Shown: positions 19,170 through 28,388 of the stretch, in pieces
How positions within the stretch are numbered: the first letter of the stretch is position 1
Layout: each line of letters starts with the position of its first letter
Assembly: GCA_965249785.1 (NCBI GenBank)
Contig: CBDFMU010000013.1
Span: 1-64,000, forward strand
Length of the DNA stretch: 64,000 bases
DNA from: M3007 sp965249785
Lineage (GTDB): Bacteria > Bacteroidota > Bacteroidia > Chitinophagales > Saprospiraceae
Direction of reading: 5' to 3'
Made by a program: the position numbers and the translations under genes
Notes under the pieces: model-generated
Told to the model about the DNA's origin: nothing
Databases searched by the model: none
The model's input: the letters and a program-made list of their open reading frames with translations, nothing else

Positions 19170-20321
19170 TTAAGCCTCTCCACCCATAGTCGCCATTAAA
19201 AACCCAATCCCCTGCTCCGAATGCAACGCCTCCGTGGCTTGCATAGTCATCTCCGCTGTCTCAGAGGCTCTTACCCGCATCTGTTTTTCATAGGCCGCAA
19301 TAGCCGATTGCAAGTCAGGAAAATCTTCATTAGTCAAGCAATTACTTAATTCCAAAGCATCCAGCATGGCCATGTTCACCCCTTCACCGGCGTAAGGGGG
19401 CATCAGGTGAGCAGCATCGCCGAGCATCGTCAGGTTGGGTAAAGCCGTCCAAGTCTGGTCGAAGGGCATACAATATTGCGGACGAGGTATAAAAGGCGAA
19501 TTAGCATTTTCAAATAACTCCTGCCAGACGCTATCCCAACCAGAGAATTCCGTTTTGAACCAGTCGAGTACTTGTGTTTTATCTGCAAAATTGATCCCGC
19601 TTTCTCTTGCCCAGTTTTCCGACGTTTTAAAACCAACATAAAACGCCATGCTACCATCGCCTTTTGCACTGACAATCAATGACTTCTCATCACCAAACGC
19701 AAATATTTTTCCGCCTTTCAGCAGATGGTGCATCTTTGGGCTGACAGTTTCCGAATGATAGACTATACCTTCTATGGCGGTAACACCGGCATAGAAAGGT
19801 TTAATAGGCGTGATATATGGGCGAATTTTCGAGTTGGCTCCATCGGCGGCAATTACTAGATCGGCAGTAGTAGAAGTGCCATTTTTAAATTCCAGTTGCC
19901 AGGAATTATTTTGTGGGGTCATAGATACAAACTGGCTGTCCCACACCACGGTATCGGGCTGCAACGAATCCAGTAAAATCCGTTTCAATGGCCCGCGATC
20001 AATTTCCGGGCGAGCGATTTCCCCTTCCGCATTTTCATGATCGTCTAATATAATGTGGGCATTTTTATCCATAATGCGCACCTTCTCTGCACCCGGACGG
20101 TAATTCGCCTTAAACGCTTCCATTAATCCGGCTTCTTCTAAGGCCTTTAACCCCGATTCCTCATGCAAATCCAGCGTCGCCCCTTGATCTCTGGCGTCTC
20201 TATTGAGGTCTCTTTCATAGACTTTTACGTTGGCACCACGCATTTGCAATAGTCTGCCCAACGTTAATCCGCCGGGGCCGCCGCCTATAATGGCTATTTT
20301 TTTATTTTTGATGTTATTCAT
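19170..20321 (-). CDS. FAD-dependent monooxygenase, TetX-like
   Basis: A 383-residue flavoprotein hydroxylase. GGGPGGLTLGRLL near residues 12-24 binds the ADP part of FAD, and GDAAHLMPPYAGEGVNMAM is the C-terminal FAD motif, almost the same as in the tetracycline-inactivating enzyme Tet(X). Other Tet(X)-like stretches are YERDLNRDARDQGATLDLH and the PEIDR segment. Compared with Tet(X) from memory, the two tetracycline-contact residues Q192 and R213 appear as Glu and Lys, so the substrate may differ. The ATG at 20321 is preferred; the frame is open further upstream, but that part is intergenic repeat DNA. A TetR-type gene lies upstream in the same direction. Confidence 0.88.
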   Translation of the reverse strand: MNNIKNKKIAIIGGGPGGLTLGRLLQMRGANVKVYERDLNRDARDQGATLDLHEESGLKALEEAGLMEAFKANYRPGAEKVRIMDKNAHIILDDHENAEGEIARPEIDRGPLKRILLDSLQPDTVVWDSQFVSMTPQNNSWQLEFKNGTSTTADLVIAADGANSKIRPYITPIKPFYAGVTAIEGIVYHSETVSPKMHHLLKGGKIFAFGDEKSLIVSAKGDGSMAFYVGFKTSENWARESGINFADKTQVLDWFKTEFSGWDSVWQELFENANSPFIPRPQYCMPFDQTWTALPNLTMLGDAAHLMPPYAGEGVNMAMLDALELSNCLTNEDFPDLQSAIAAYEKQMRVRASETAEMTMQATEALHSEQGIGFLMATMGGEA

Positions 20322-20334
20322 TGTTATTCTAAAA

Positions 20335-20366
20335 GTTGAGAGGTTGAGAATGTTGAGAAAGGGTGG
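20335..20366. repeat. Short GTTGAG-rich repeat
   Basis: Three to four GTTGAG words right upstream of the TetX-like start codon, same family as the arrays at 26.9, 56.1 and 58.7 kb. Confidence 0.6.
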
Positions 20367-20427
20367 AGATATCAATTGTGAATACTTTACATGCAGTAGT
20401 CTTCTCAAAGCCAATTTACGTTGACTA
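20366..20427. repeat. Degenerate 62-bp repeat, partner at 63737-63797
   Basis: Starts GAGATAT, contains TACTTTACAT and TCTCAAAGCCA, and ends CGTTGACTA. The same word order at nearly the same spacing is found at 63737-63797. Both copies lie next to GTTGAG words. Read by eye; it could be a dispersed repeat or a shared control site. Confidence 0.5.
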
Positions 20428-20481
20428 GAATGCAGCATGGTTTTGAAGAGCATGAATTTATAATGGGCGAACAATCGAAAG

Positions 20482-20517
20482 TTTCTCAACTATTCAACAT
20501 TCTCAACGTCTCAACCT
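20482..20517. repeat. Short CTCAAC-rich repeat
   Basis: Four CTCAAC/TTCAAC words ending at the stop codon of the TetR-type gene. Complement orientation of the GTTGAG repeat about 120 bases away, so the two could pair in RNA. Confidence 0.6.
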
Positions 20518-21114
20518 TTACTTCAACATCCCTTTAATCAATGCGTCGCAGCATTCCAAAAGCACTTCTTCGGTGATAATTTGTTCGGGCCGTTCCTGAT
20601 AGTCAAAGTACTCATTGACCAGATCAAGCAGCGGAGCTAATAACAACGCCCTAAGCACATCAAAAGGAAAATTCTTAATGATGCCCTTACTTACTTGGAG
20701 TTCCAAAAAGCGATGAATAGGCGAAAAGAAATCGCCCTGTTTGATGTTGTTTTGCTGATACGCCTTATTTAATAGCGGTGATGATTTTCCATATTGCAGC
20801 AGAGCGAAGGCGTGCCGATTGTTTTTCAAATAGCGGAAAGAGTTCATCCAAATATGTTTCACGCCTTCGCCAAAATCCATGTCCGGGCTGAAATTTTCCA
20901 ATGTCGCTTTTTCATAAGCTCCTAATACTTCTTCGATGAAGAGTTTGATCAGAAAATCTTCCTTGTTCTCGTACTTTATATAGATCGTGCGGGGCGACAC
21001 GTTGGCCGCTTTCGCCAGTTTCTGCATGCTCAGGTTTTCCAGCCCTTCTTCCGATATTATTTGCAGGGCGATACTGCGTAGGGCCGCCTCTTTTTCCAGG
21101 TTTTTTGGTCTCAT
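20518..21114 (-). CDS. TetR/AcrR family transcriptional regulator
   Basis: A 198-residue repressor type. The N-terminal helix-turn-helix spans about residues 10-57 with the recognition part LAKAANVSPRTIYIKYENKEDFL; the C-terminal helices form the usual ligand-binding bundle. It is upstream of, and codirectional with, the TetX-like gene, so it may control that gene as well as itself. A palindrome of the right size lies 118 bases upstream of its start. The ligand is unknown. Confidence 0.92.
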   Translation of the reverse strand: MRPKNLEKEAALRSIALQIISEEGLENLSMQKLAKAANVSPRTIYIKYENKEDFLIKLFIEEVLGAYEKATLENFSPDMDFGEGVKHIWMNSFRYLKNNRHAFALLQYGKSSPLLNKAYQQNNIKQGDFFSPIHRFLELQVSKGIIKNFPFDVLRALLLAPLLDLVNEYFDYQERPEQIITEEVLLECCDALIKGMLK

Positions 21115-21478
21115 AACGGAGGTTGGTTTAGAGAATTTATAAGGGGTTTAGTTTTGATTCGCAGTAGGGCACATTTTATTTTTTTCCAGAGCCGCTTTGA
21201 ATTATGTAAAGGATAAATGTCGGCACAAAAATAAGTAAACGTTTATTTACTTACAAAATTTTTTCATTTTAAATTTTTTGGTCCCAGAAAACGCATCAAA
21301 TAAAACTCCACGTTCTAAGGAAACTATCAATTGCTTGGATTGGAAAACACTACCCAACCTACCCCAAAATATTAGCGACACGCTGCGTAGAACCTTCTAC
21401 TTTTGGGCAAATTAAAAACCGGGATGTCCCTACGTTGCATTTGCAATGTTGCCCATTTGTTTACGCCGCCATTTGCCC
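21115..21478. other. Divergent intergenic region
   Basis: About 360 bases between the TetR-type gene and the STAND gene. Apart from the operator-like palindrome at 21232-21253 I see no gene or RNA. Confidence 0.6.
21232..21253. promoter_or_regulatory. Operator-like palindrome for the TetR-type regulator
   Basis: TAAGTAAA and TTTACTTA form perfect 8-bp arms around CGTTTA. Size and symmetry fit a TetR-family operator, and its place upstream of the regulator gene suggests autoregulation. Confidence 0.6.
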
Positions 21479-23638
21479 ATGAATACTGCCAAACGCGACC
21501 TCACCCTCACCGCTGCCCACCTCGCCAACCACGCCCTGGGCAGGGTGGAAGAACTGCACCAACTGCACGAAAAACTCCACGCTACCCGCCAGCCCCTCGT
21601 CATCACCGGCATCGGCGGGCTGGGCAAAACCACGCTGGCCCAGATGTACTGGCAGCAGCACCGCCGGGAGTACGACTGCGCCGCCTGGCTGAGTGCCTAC
21701 GCGCTCTTCACCAGCGACGACCAGCAACGCCCGGAAAATGCCGAAATATTCCTGCGCGCTTTTCTGGACAACCAGGCCCTGAAAGCCAGCTTAGCCCTGG
21801 TCTTTGACCCGCAACAACCGCCTGTCGAACACTTTCAGCAGATCATCGCCGCCCTCGCCGACATGGACGGGCAGCACCTGCTGGTCATTGATAATGTCCC
21901 GGAAGCCGCTGCCGCCTACTTACCGCAACTGAGTGCCCTTCCCCACTGGCGCATCCTGCTCACCAGCCGCGATGCCATTCCCAACACCACCAAAATGGAA
22001 CTGGAGGTGCTGTCGCCCGACGAAGCCAGCGAACTTTTTGAGCGGATTTATGAGCAGCCCGCTCGCTCGGTAGCCCTGAGCAGCCTGCTCGATCACATCG
22101 GCTACCATACGCTAACCATCGAACTACTGGCCGCCTACGCCCGCGAGAAGCCCCTCGATCCACCCGGCCTGCTGGCTTTGATTCGTGCCAAAGGGTTGGC
22201 CCAACTGGACGATCTGGAAGTCACTACGCCGCGCTACCACCAGAGCCGGGACATCGCTGCGCACCTGCGTCAACTCTTCCTGCTCGAACTCCACTCGGAA
22301 GAGCAGGAAATACTCCGCTATTGCGCCATCCTGCCCACCTCCAATGTGCTGCTGGACCCCGCCTTATGCAGCGAAGACCAGTTATGCACTTTATTTGGCA
22401 AAAAAGAAAGGGGAAAGGACTTTAAAAAACGCCTGCGCCGCCTGACCCGACTGCACTGGCTGGTCGAAAAAGGCGGTGGCTACCGCTGCCACCCGGTCAT
22501 TGCGGAAACGGCCAAAGCGCAACTCCTGCCGGATGCGGTGAATTGCCAGGTTTTAATAGAAAATGTGACCGATTTATTGATTCCCGATGAAAAAACCAAT
22601 GAATCCATCCTGAACCGCGCCCGCTTTGCGCCCTTGGCCGAGGCGGTTTTTAAGGGCGTTTGGAAAGAAGCGGGGGATTTTGTGGAGGCGGATGATGTGG
22701 TGGCGAGGCTGGCAGCTTGGTTAGCTGATTTATTCCGTAGTTTGGGAGAAGCCTATCAGGCTTTGGAGTACGGCCAAAGGGTAATTGCTATCCGGGAAAA
22801 AGTATTGCCCCCAGAGCATCCCGATCTAGCACAGTCGTACAACAACCTCGCGGAGACCTACGGCGCACTGGGCGAGCATCAAAAACGTTTGGAATATAAT
22901 CTAAAAGATATTGCCATTTGTGAAAAAGTATTGCCGCCGGAGCATCCTGATTTGGCCACGTCGTACAACAACCTCGCTTTGACCTATGGCGCATTGGGCG
23001 AGCATCAAAAAAGTTTGGAATATAATCTAAAAGCCTTGGCCATCCTGGAAAAAGTATTGCCCCCGGAGCATCCCAGTTTGGCAAGTTCTTACAACAATCT
23101 CGCTTTGACCTACGGCGCACTGGGCGAGCATCAAAAAAGTTTGGAATATAATCTAAAAGCCCTGGCCATTTGTGAAAAAGTATTGCCGCCGGAGCATCCT
23201 GATTTGGCCACGTCGTACAACAACCTCGCAGAGACCTACGGCGCACTGGGCGAGCATCAAAAACGTTTGGAATATAATTTAAAAGCCTTGTTCATTTGGG
23301 AAAAAGCCCTGCCCTCGGAGCATCCTTATTTAGCCACGTCGTACAACAACCTCGCGGCGACCTACGGCGCACTGGGCAAGCATGAAAAAGATTTAGAATA
23401 TAGTCAAAAAGCTTTGGCCATCCGGGAAAAAGTATTGCCCTCGCAGCATCCCGATTTTGCACAGTCGTACAACAACATTGCCATAACCTATCATGCGCTG
23501 GGTGATCTGGAGAAAGCCATTGCTTTTATGCGTCGGGCAGTAATTATTTGGGAAAAATCCTTGCCTGCGGCCCATCCACACCTAGTGGCAGCGAAGAACA
23601 GTTTGGAATTGATGGATAAACAGCGGTATAAGTATTGA
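21479..23638 (+). CDS. STAND NTPase with C-terminal TPR repeats
   Basis: A 719-residue NB-ARC-like STAND protein. The P-loop GIGGLGKTT is near residues 45-53, Walker B in HLLVIDNVPE, and the sensor in RILLTSRD. A winged-helix-like linker follows, then seven 42-residue TPR units (about residues 425-719) with the pattern LEYxxKxLxIxEKVLPPEHPxLAxSYNNLAxTYGALG. Such proteins oligomerise when the repeat region meets a trigger. Unusually, only about 25 residues lie before the NTPase, so there is no N-terminal effector domain. ATG at 21479 is chosen because it lies just before the GRVEEL motif; an in-frame start at 21446 adds 11 residues. The downstream HNH gene is convergent, so it is not in the same operon. 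Confidence 0.88.
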   Translation: MNTAKRDLTLTAAHLANHALGRVEELHQLHEKLHATRQPLVITGIGGLGKTTLAQMYWQQHRREYDCAAWLSAYALFTSDDQQRPENAEIFLRAFLDNQALKASLALVFDPQQPPVEHFQQIIAALADMDGQHLLVIDNVPEAAAAYLPQLSALPHWRILLTSRDAIPNTTKMELEVLSPDEASELFERIYEQPARSVALSSLLDHIGYHTLTIELLAAYAREKPLDPPGLLALIRAKGLAQLDDLEVTTPRYHQSRDIAAHLRQLFLLELHSEEQEILRYCAILPTSNVLLDPALCSEDQLCTLFGKKERGKDFKKRLRRLTRLHWLVEKGGGYRCHPVIAETAKAQLLPDAVNCQVLIENVTDLLIPDEKTNESILNRARFAPLAEAVFKGVWKEAGDFVEADDVVARLAAWLADLFRSLGEAYQALEYGQRVIAIREKVLPPEHPDLAQSYNNLAETYGALGEHQKRLEYNLKDIAICEKVLPPEHPDLATSYNNLALTYGALGEHQKSLEYNLKALAILEKVLPPEHPSLASSYNNLALTYGALGEHQKSLEYNLKALAICEKVLPPEHPDLATSYNNLAETYGALGEHQKRLEYNLKALFIWEKALPSEHPYLATSYNNLAATYGALGKHEKDLEYSQKALAIREKVLPSQHPDFAQSYNNIAITYHALGDLEKAIAFMRRAVIIWEKSLPAAHPHLVAAKNSLELMDKQRYKY
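22753..23600 (+). repeat. 126-bp tandem repeats encoding TPR units
   Basis: Seven units of 126 bp inside the STAND gene. The middle ones are almost identical in DNA as well as protein, which points to recent duplication or gene conversion and allows copy-number change by recombination. Confidence 0.9.
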
Positions 23639-23647
23639 TATAACCTT

Positions 23648-24057
23648 CTATGGGTAAACACCAGCCACCATCAATTCCAAACGCTCCACAACGCGATTCA
23701 AATCGTTGAAAGCCAGTATTTTGATAGTACCTGCTCCGATAGAGGTTTTTGGCAAAATCAAGCCATTACTTAATTCAAAGTGTTCAAACCAATCATGTTT
23801 GCGCGGGTGGAAAAAACGTACGAACGTATCTTCATCTTCCAAGATGGTACCAATGTCTGCACCTTTGTTAGAATTGCAAATCGGACAAGCATAGCAAGAT
23901 TGCTGGATATAGTTTTACCGCCGTGCTTGAGGCTGACAATATGCTCAAAGTGAAATTTTATTAGTGCAGCAATTTCTGGTAGTCGGCAATACTCACAACG
24001 AAAATTGGCACGTTCGGCGGTTGTTTTTTGCAAGGAAACTGGGATGTAGCGACCCAT
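23648..24057 (-). CDS. HNH endonuclease, frameshifted near 23893
   Basis: An HNH nuclease of about 136 residues when repaired. The first part has CEYC, then FEHIVSLKHGG (the His-Glu-His core); after the frameshift the second CxxC (CPIC) and NSNKG complete the zinc site in the other frame, followed by EDEDTFVRFFHPRKHDWFEHF, the usual family ending. One base is missing near 23893. The start overlaps the stop of the preceding small gene (TAATG). HNH proteins of this type with a small upstream gene are widespread in Bacteroidota and cyanobacteria; their role is unclear. Confidence 0.8.
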
Positions 24058-24308
24058 TAAGCGGAAGGTTTGGCCAGCAGTTGTAATGCCCGTGCTTTCG
24101 CCAACCTCACGATATGCTCAAACAAGAAATATTTTTCTAGTTCTTGTGCTTCTGCTAGGGTGATTTGACCTTCTTTTTTCCGCATTACCAAATAATCCAC
24201 CCGTTGCTGCACTTTGGCAGGCGCATAATAGGCCAAGATTTTTTCTGGTGAAAGGCCAGCAATAAAGGCGGCAAAGTCATCATAGATATTAAGTTGTTCG
24301 GCTACCAT
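24057..24308 (-). CDS. Small protein encoded with HNH endonuclease
   Basis: An 83-residue, mostly helical protein with no membrane segment. Its stop overlaps the start of the HNH gene by one base, so the two are coupled. The middle (LVMRKKEGQITLAEAQELEKY) looks like a helical bundle. I do not know a function; it may be a partner or regulator of the nuclease. Confidence 0.7.
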   Translation of the reverse strand: MVAEQLNIYDDFAAFIAGLSPEKILAYYAPAKVQQRVDYLVMRKKEGQITLAEAQELEKYFLFEHIVRLAKARALQLLAKPSA

Positions 24309-24353
24309 CGGCTGATTTTTTTACAAAGTTAAGGATTTTGTCCCAAAAAAATC

Positions 24354-25622
24354 TCACTTCCCAAACCCCGCCACTAACGTCCCCACCCGCCAAACCTCCT
24401 CAAAAGAATTATACAGCGGCACTGGCGCAAACCGAATCACATTTGGCTCGCGCCAATCGGCCATCACGCCATTCTCGGAGAGGTAGTCGAATAAAGCCTT
24501 GCCACGCTCGTCGGTCAAGAGCGAAAGTTGGCAACCCCGCGCCGTTGGGTCGCTGGGCGTGAGAATTCGGAAGAGATTTTTTTCGGCGAGGGCAGATTGT
24601 AATACAAATTGCAGATAGCCAGTGAGTTGCAAACTTTTAGTTCGCAAATTTTCAATGCCCGCCGCATCAAAAACATCGAGACTGGCCTTGTAGGCGGCGA
24701 AGGAAAAAATCTGGGCATTGCTGATTTGCCAGCCCGCCGCGCCATACATTGGCTTGAAACCTTTACGCATTTGGAAGCGTTCCGCCTCGTCGTGGCCCCA
24801 CCAACCGGCGAAACGCGGCAAATTGGGATTGTCGGCATGGCGTTCGTGCACGAAAGCTCCTGATGGACCGCCGGGACCGGAATTCAGGTATTTATAACTG
24901 CACCACACCGCGAAGTCTGCGCCCCAGTCATGCAATTTCAGCGGGACATTACCAGCCGCGTGAGCCAGATCGAAACCGGCTTTGGCCCCAACTTTATGCG
25001 CAGCGACGGTTATTTTTTCCAGATCATAAAATTGTCCCGTATAATAATTTACACCGCCAAACATTACCAAGGCTACGCTATCCCCTTCTTTCTCAATTGT
25101 TTGCAAAATATCTTCCGTATGCAACGTATCCTCGCCGGGCCGAGGAGCGATTTCTACAATGGCCGTTGCCGGATCGAAACCATGAAACCGTACCTGCGTT
25201 TCCAGCGCGTATTGGTCGCTTGGAAATGCCCCGGCTTCCATGATGATTTTGTAACGTTTTGCCACAGGCCGATAAAACGAGACCATCATCAGGTGGAGAT
25301 TAACGGTCAGGGTATTCATCACCACTACCTCGTGCGGGAGCGCACCCACCAGCCGCGCCGATTGTGGCACGAGAAATTTATGGTAGTGCATCCACGGCAA
25401 TTCCCCGCGAAAATGGCCTTCCACACCATGTCCAGCCCAATGATCGAGTTCGTGCAACAATGCCGGACGGACGGATGTTGGTTGAAGACCCAGCGAATTG
25501 CCGCATAAATACAGCACGTCGCGGCCTTCGTGCTGGGGAAAAATGAACTGATTGCGATAAGCGCGCAGTGAATCCTGCGCATCCATTTGCTGCGCGAAGT
25601 CCTGAGTATTTTTGTAAATCAT
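24354..25622 (-). CDS. kynU: Kynureninase
   Basis: A 422-residue PLP enzyme that cleaves kynurenine to anthranilate and alanine (or 3-hydroxykynurenine to 3-hydroxyanthranilate) in tryptophan breakdown and quinolinate synthesis. Family marks are YLCGNSLGLQP near residue 40, GVEGHF, the PLP-site strand FDLAHAAGN, and the Schiff-base lysine in CSYKYLNSGPGG. Length is typical. No other kynurenine-pathway gene is nearby. Confidence 0.95.
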   Translation of the reverse strand: MIYKNTQDFAQQMDAQDSLRAYRNQFIFPQHEGRDVLYLCGNSLGLQPTSVRPALLHELDHWAGHGVEGHFRGELPWMHYHKFLVPQSARLVGALPHEVVVMNTLTVNLHLMMVSFYRPVAKRYKIIMEAGAFPSDQYALETQVRFHGFDPATAIVEIAPRPGEDTLHTEDILQTIEKEGDSVALVMFGGVNYYTGQFYDLEKITVAAHKVGAKAGFDLAHAAGNVPLKLHDWGADFAVWCSYKYLNSGPGGPSGAFVHERHADNPNLPRFAGWWGHDEAERFQMRKGFKPMYGAAGWQISNAQIFSFAAYKASLDVFDAAGIENLRTKSLQLTGYLQFVLQSALAEKNLFRILTPSDPTARGCQLSLLTDERGKALFDYLSENGVMADWREPNVIRFAPVPLYNSFEEVWRVGTLVAGFGK

Positions 25623-25701
25623 GGTGGGCGGGCTAGAATTTTAGGGCAAAATTGATAAATTTGTGGGGAGCGCAAAACCAACTTCATCCAATTCGATACC
25701 T

Positions 25702-26902
25702 ATGGGGCATAGTTATCCCTTAATTTTATTGACCGCCGGTGTCCTGATTCTGGGCAGCCTGGCCGCCAGCCGGTTTATGGGTCGGTTTGGGCTGCCTTCT
25801 CTGTTGGCCATCCTGTCCGTCGGGCTGCTTTTTGGCAATGGCGAGTACGGCTTTCGATTACAACTATCCAGGCCCGACTTTGCATTTTAGCGAGATCGCG
25901 CTCAGCATCATCATTTTTGCGGGCGGCTTTGAATCGAATTGGAAAAAAGTTCGCCCGATCCTTGGACAGGGCCTTTCACTGGCGACTTTGGGCGTTTTGA
26001 TTACGATGCTCATCGTGGGCGGCATCACCCATTGGCTGCTGCATTGGTCGTGGTTGGAAGCCCTATTATTGGGCGCGGTCGTCTCGGCTACCGATGCCGC
26101 CGCCGTGTTTTCTATTTTGGAAAGTAGCAATTTAAAACTCAAAAGCGGGGTGCGGGAAGTGCTGGAACTGGAATCCGGCACCAACGATCCGATGGGTTTT
26201 TTCCTGACGATAAGCCTGTGTGGCCTGCTGATTGCGACGGAACAGCCGCCCAGTTTGCTGACCATGAGCGGCGGTTTTCTGTGGACTATGTCGGTCGGCG
26301 GCGTGACTGGCTGGGCAGTTGGCAAAGCGATGTTGCTTTTTGCGGACAAATCGGAGTTGAAACCCGGCCAATATCCAGTCGTGCTGCTGGCCTGGATCCT
26401 GATTTTATATGCGATCAACGTTTTAATAGGCGGCAGTGCTTTTTTGGCAGTGTACGTGGCCGGGATGGTATTGGGCAATTCGCCGTGGCTCCAACGCGCC
26501 ATCAATCTGGAATTTTTCAGGAGCCTATCCTGGCTCATGGAAACCAGTTTGTTTCTGATTCTCGGGCTGCAAGTATATTTATTTGAACTGGATGATGTGG
26601 TCTGGGAAGCCCTGCTGATCGCGCTTTTATTGATTTTCGTGGCTCGACCCATCGGCACTTTTTTATCGCTGGCCTTCTTTCCAAAAGTTAGTTGGCAAGC
26701 CAAAACATTTTACGCGTGGGTGGGGCTACGCGGTGCCACACCGATTGTATTTGCCCTCATTCCCGTCGTCCAGCAGGTGCCGGATGCGACCAAAATTTTC
26801 AATATTGCTTTTATTATTGTCATCGTTTCTATGTTGCTGCAAGGGACTACGGTCGCCAAAGTGGCCAAGTGGACAAAGATGAAAGTGGAAGGAAAGGGTT
26901 GA
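25702..26902 (+). CDS. Cation/proton antiporter, CPA1/NhaP type (frameshift at 25849)
   Basis: A membrane exchanger of about 400 residues with roughly 11-12 helices; the core motif VVSATDAAAVFSIL and GTNDPMGFFL are CPA1 (NhaP/CvrA) marks. The first 63 codons are in one frame and the rest in another: dropping one G at 25849-25850 joins GNGEYAFDYNYPGP into a normal sequence. It would exchange potassium or sodium for protons at the inner membrane. The cytoplasmic TrkA-C domain of the longer NhaP2 forms is missing. The in-frame GTG at 25663 is also possible as a start; ATG at 25702 fits the first helix better. Confidence 0.87.
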
Positions 26903-27036
26903 GCACTGCGCTGTTGAGGAAAAGGGTTGAGATTGCTACGCTGTTGAGAAAAAGGGTTGAGCACTTTCTCAACATCCCAACTCCTTTTCTCAACTTGCGA
27001 AGCAATCTCAACCCTCTCAACAACCTCAACAATAAA
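26898..27036. repeat. GTTGAG/CTCAAC repeat array
   Basis: Three GTTGAGNANNGCT-type units on one strand followed by about seven CTCAAC words, separated by GCGAAGCA and similar cores, fill the whole gap between the antiporter stop and the next ATG. The two halves are largely complementary and could fold into a long hairpin. Confidence 0.8.
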
Positions 27037-27038
27037 TT

Positions 27039-27746
27039 ATGACCGCTACCGACATTCTACAAGAACTCCAAACGATGGGCAGCGAAAGCACCAAGCGCAC
27101 TTTAAAAAACCACGGCGCGCCAGAACCGCTTTTCGGTGTAAAAGTGGGCGACCTGAAAAAAATCGTCCAGCGGGTCAAGAAAAATCACGACCTCTCGCTC
27201 GCTCTCTACGATACTGGTAACTCCGACGCCATGTATTTGGCGGGCCTTATCGCCGACGAAAAGAAAATCTCCCGGCATGATCTCCAACACTGGGTCGAAC
27301 ACGCTAGTTGGCACATGCTCAGCGAATACACTGTGGCCTGGGTGGCCGCCGAATCGCCGCACGGATGGGTACTTGGTCTGGAATGGATTGAATCCGATCG
27401 CGAGAGTATTGCGGCGGCTGGTTGGGCTACTTTATCCAGTTGGATGATGATTCGTCCAGATAATGAGTTGGATTTGAGCGAGTTAGAAGAGCTACTCAAA
27501 CGTGTGTCGGTTACTTTGCACGAATCACCTGATCGGGTTCGCTCCACTATGAATGGTTTTGTCAAGGCTTGCGGCATTTATGTCAAACCATTGCACGAGC
27601 AAGCGATTGCTGTCGCCGAGCGCATTGGAAAGGTAGAAGTTTATAAGGGAGATACCGCCTGCAAGGTGCCTGATGCCCTTACTTATATCAAACAGGCAGT
27701 GGGAAAAGGGCAGTTGGGGAAGAAAAAGAAGATAGCGCGGTGTTGA
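27039..27746 (+). CDS. DNA alkylation repair protein (AlkD-like HEAT repeats)
   Basis: A 235-residue all-helical protein of the AlkC/AlkD-like HEAT-repeat superfamily: FGVKVGDLKKIVQRVKKNHDL near residue 33 is the family opening, with WVEHASWHMLSEYTVAWVAAE in the centre. AlkD removes 3- and 7-alkylated purines without base flipping. Whether this member keeps that activity is uncertain, as many Bacteroidota paralogues are uncharacterised. The ATG directly follows the repeat array. Confidence 0.85.
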   Translation: MTATDILQELQTMGSESTKRTLKNHGAPEPLFGVKVGDLKKIVQRVKKNHDLSLALYDTGNSDAMYLAGLIADEKKISRHDLQHWVEHASWHMLSEYTVAWVAAESPHGWVLGLEWIESDRESIAAAGWATLSSWMMIRPDNELDLSELEELLKRVSVTLHESPDRVRSTMNGFVKACGIYVKPLHEQAIAVAERIGKVEVYKGDTACKVPDALTYIKQAVGKGQLGKKKKIARC

Positions 27747-27752
27747 AAAATG

Positions 27753-28388
27753 TTAATTGGTTCTTAAAAGTCGTTTTCCATTTCTAGACCAATACCCAGT
27801 CCTATTGTCTCGATTTTTTGTTACATTAGATTTGGCAGCAATATGACCAATGGAAGTAGTCATTTCAACTGATAATGCTGGTGTACCAACTAAATTCGGA
27901 CTATACAGCATATTTACTAAATCAATCTCTTTGTTTACCTCGCAGGCTAAGAAAGGAGTAGTGATATTCATATGTTGCCATAAATCTTTCCAATTCATCT
28001 TATAAGTTTTATCTATTGTTTTATTTAAAATAGCGATAATATTATTATTCATATTAGGAATGTAAGTAATATTTGGCTTAAAAATAACTATAATATCTGG
28101 TGCTATATTACTATTTTTCCAGCCTTCTGTTTTACTTTCTATATTAAAACGTTCTGTTGTTTCCAATAGAATATTTAACACGGGGGTAGAAAAAGGGCCA
28201 GCAGGAGTAATAACCCATTGAAAATCTGCAAGCCGATTTTTAGACTGCCGAATATACTCCCAATCAGCTATAAATAATAGCTTCATCAATCTACTAACGC
28301 CTAACTGTGTAGAAACGGGATAGCGTTCATAAGTATATATAACAATATCTTCCAAAGTGTTATTCATAAGGCTAAATTTAAAACACAT
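27753..28388 (-). CDS. Panacea-like (SocA/DUF4065-type) protein
   Basis: A 211-residue protein. The stretch VSRLMKLLFIADWEYIRQSKNRLADFQWVITPAGPFS (given here in two halves around residues 28-46 and 47-65) has the order of the Panacea/DUF4065 fold: a helix with KLLFIADW, then a strand region ending in a G-P-x-S/T turn. Panacea domains act as antitoxins for many unrelated toxins, or as proteolysis adaptors such as SocA. The start overlaps the stop of the upstream gene (TAATG). The C-terminus is basic. The family call is by eye and the C-terminal half is unassigned. Confidence 0.6.
   Translation of the reverse strand: MCFKFSLMNNTLEDIVIYTYERYPVSTQLGVSRLMKLLFIADWEYIRQSKNRLADFQWVITPAGPFSTPVLNILLETTERFNIESKTEGWKNSNIAPDIIVIFKPNITYIPNMNNNIIAILNKTIDKTYKMNWKDLWQHMNITTPFLACEVNKEIDLVNMLYSPNLVGTPALSVEMTTSIGHIAAKSNVTKNRDNRTGYWSRNGKRLLRTN

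Noticed and set aside
19170..20489. A longer TetX-like protein starting at 20489
   Set aside because: The extra 56 residues are translated repeat DNA; the FAD motif lies at the usual distance from the ATG at 20321.
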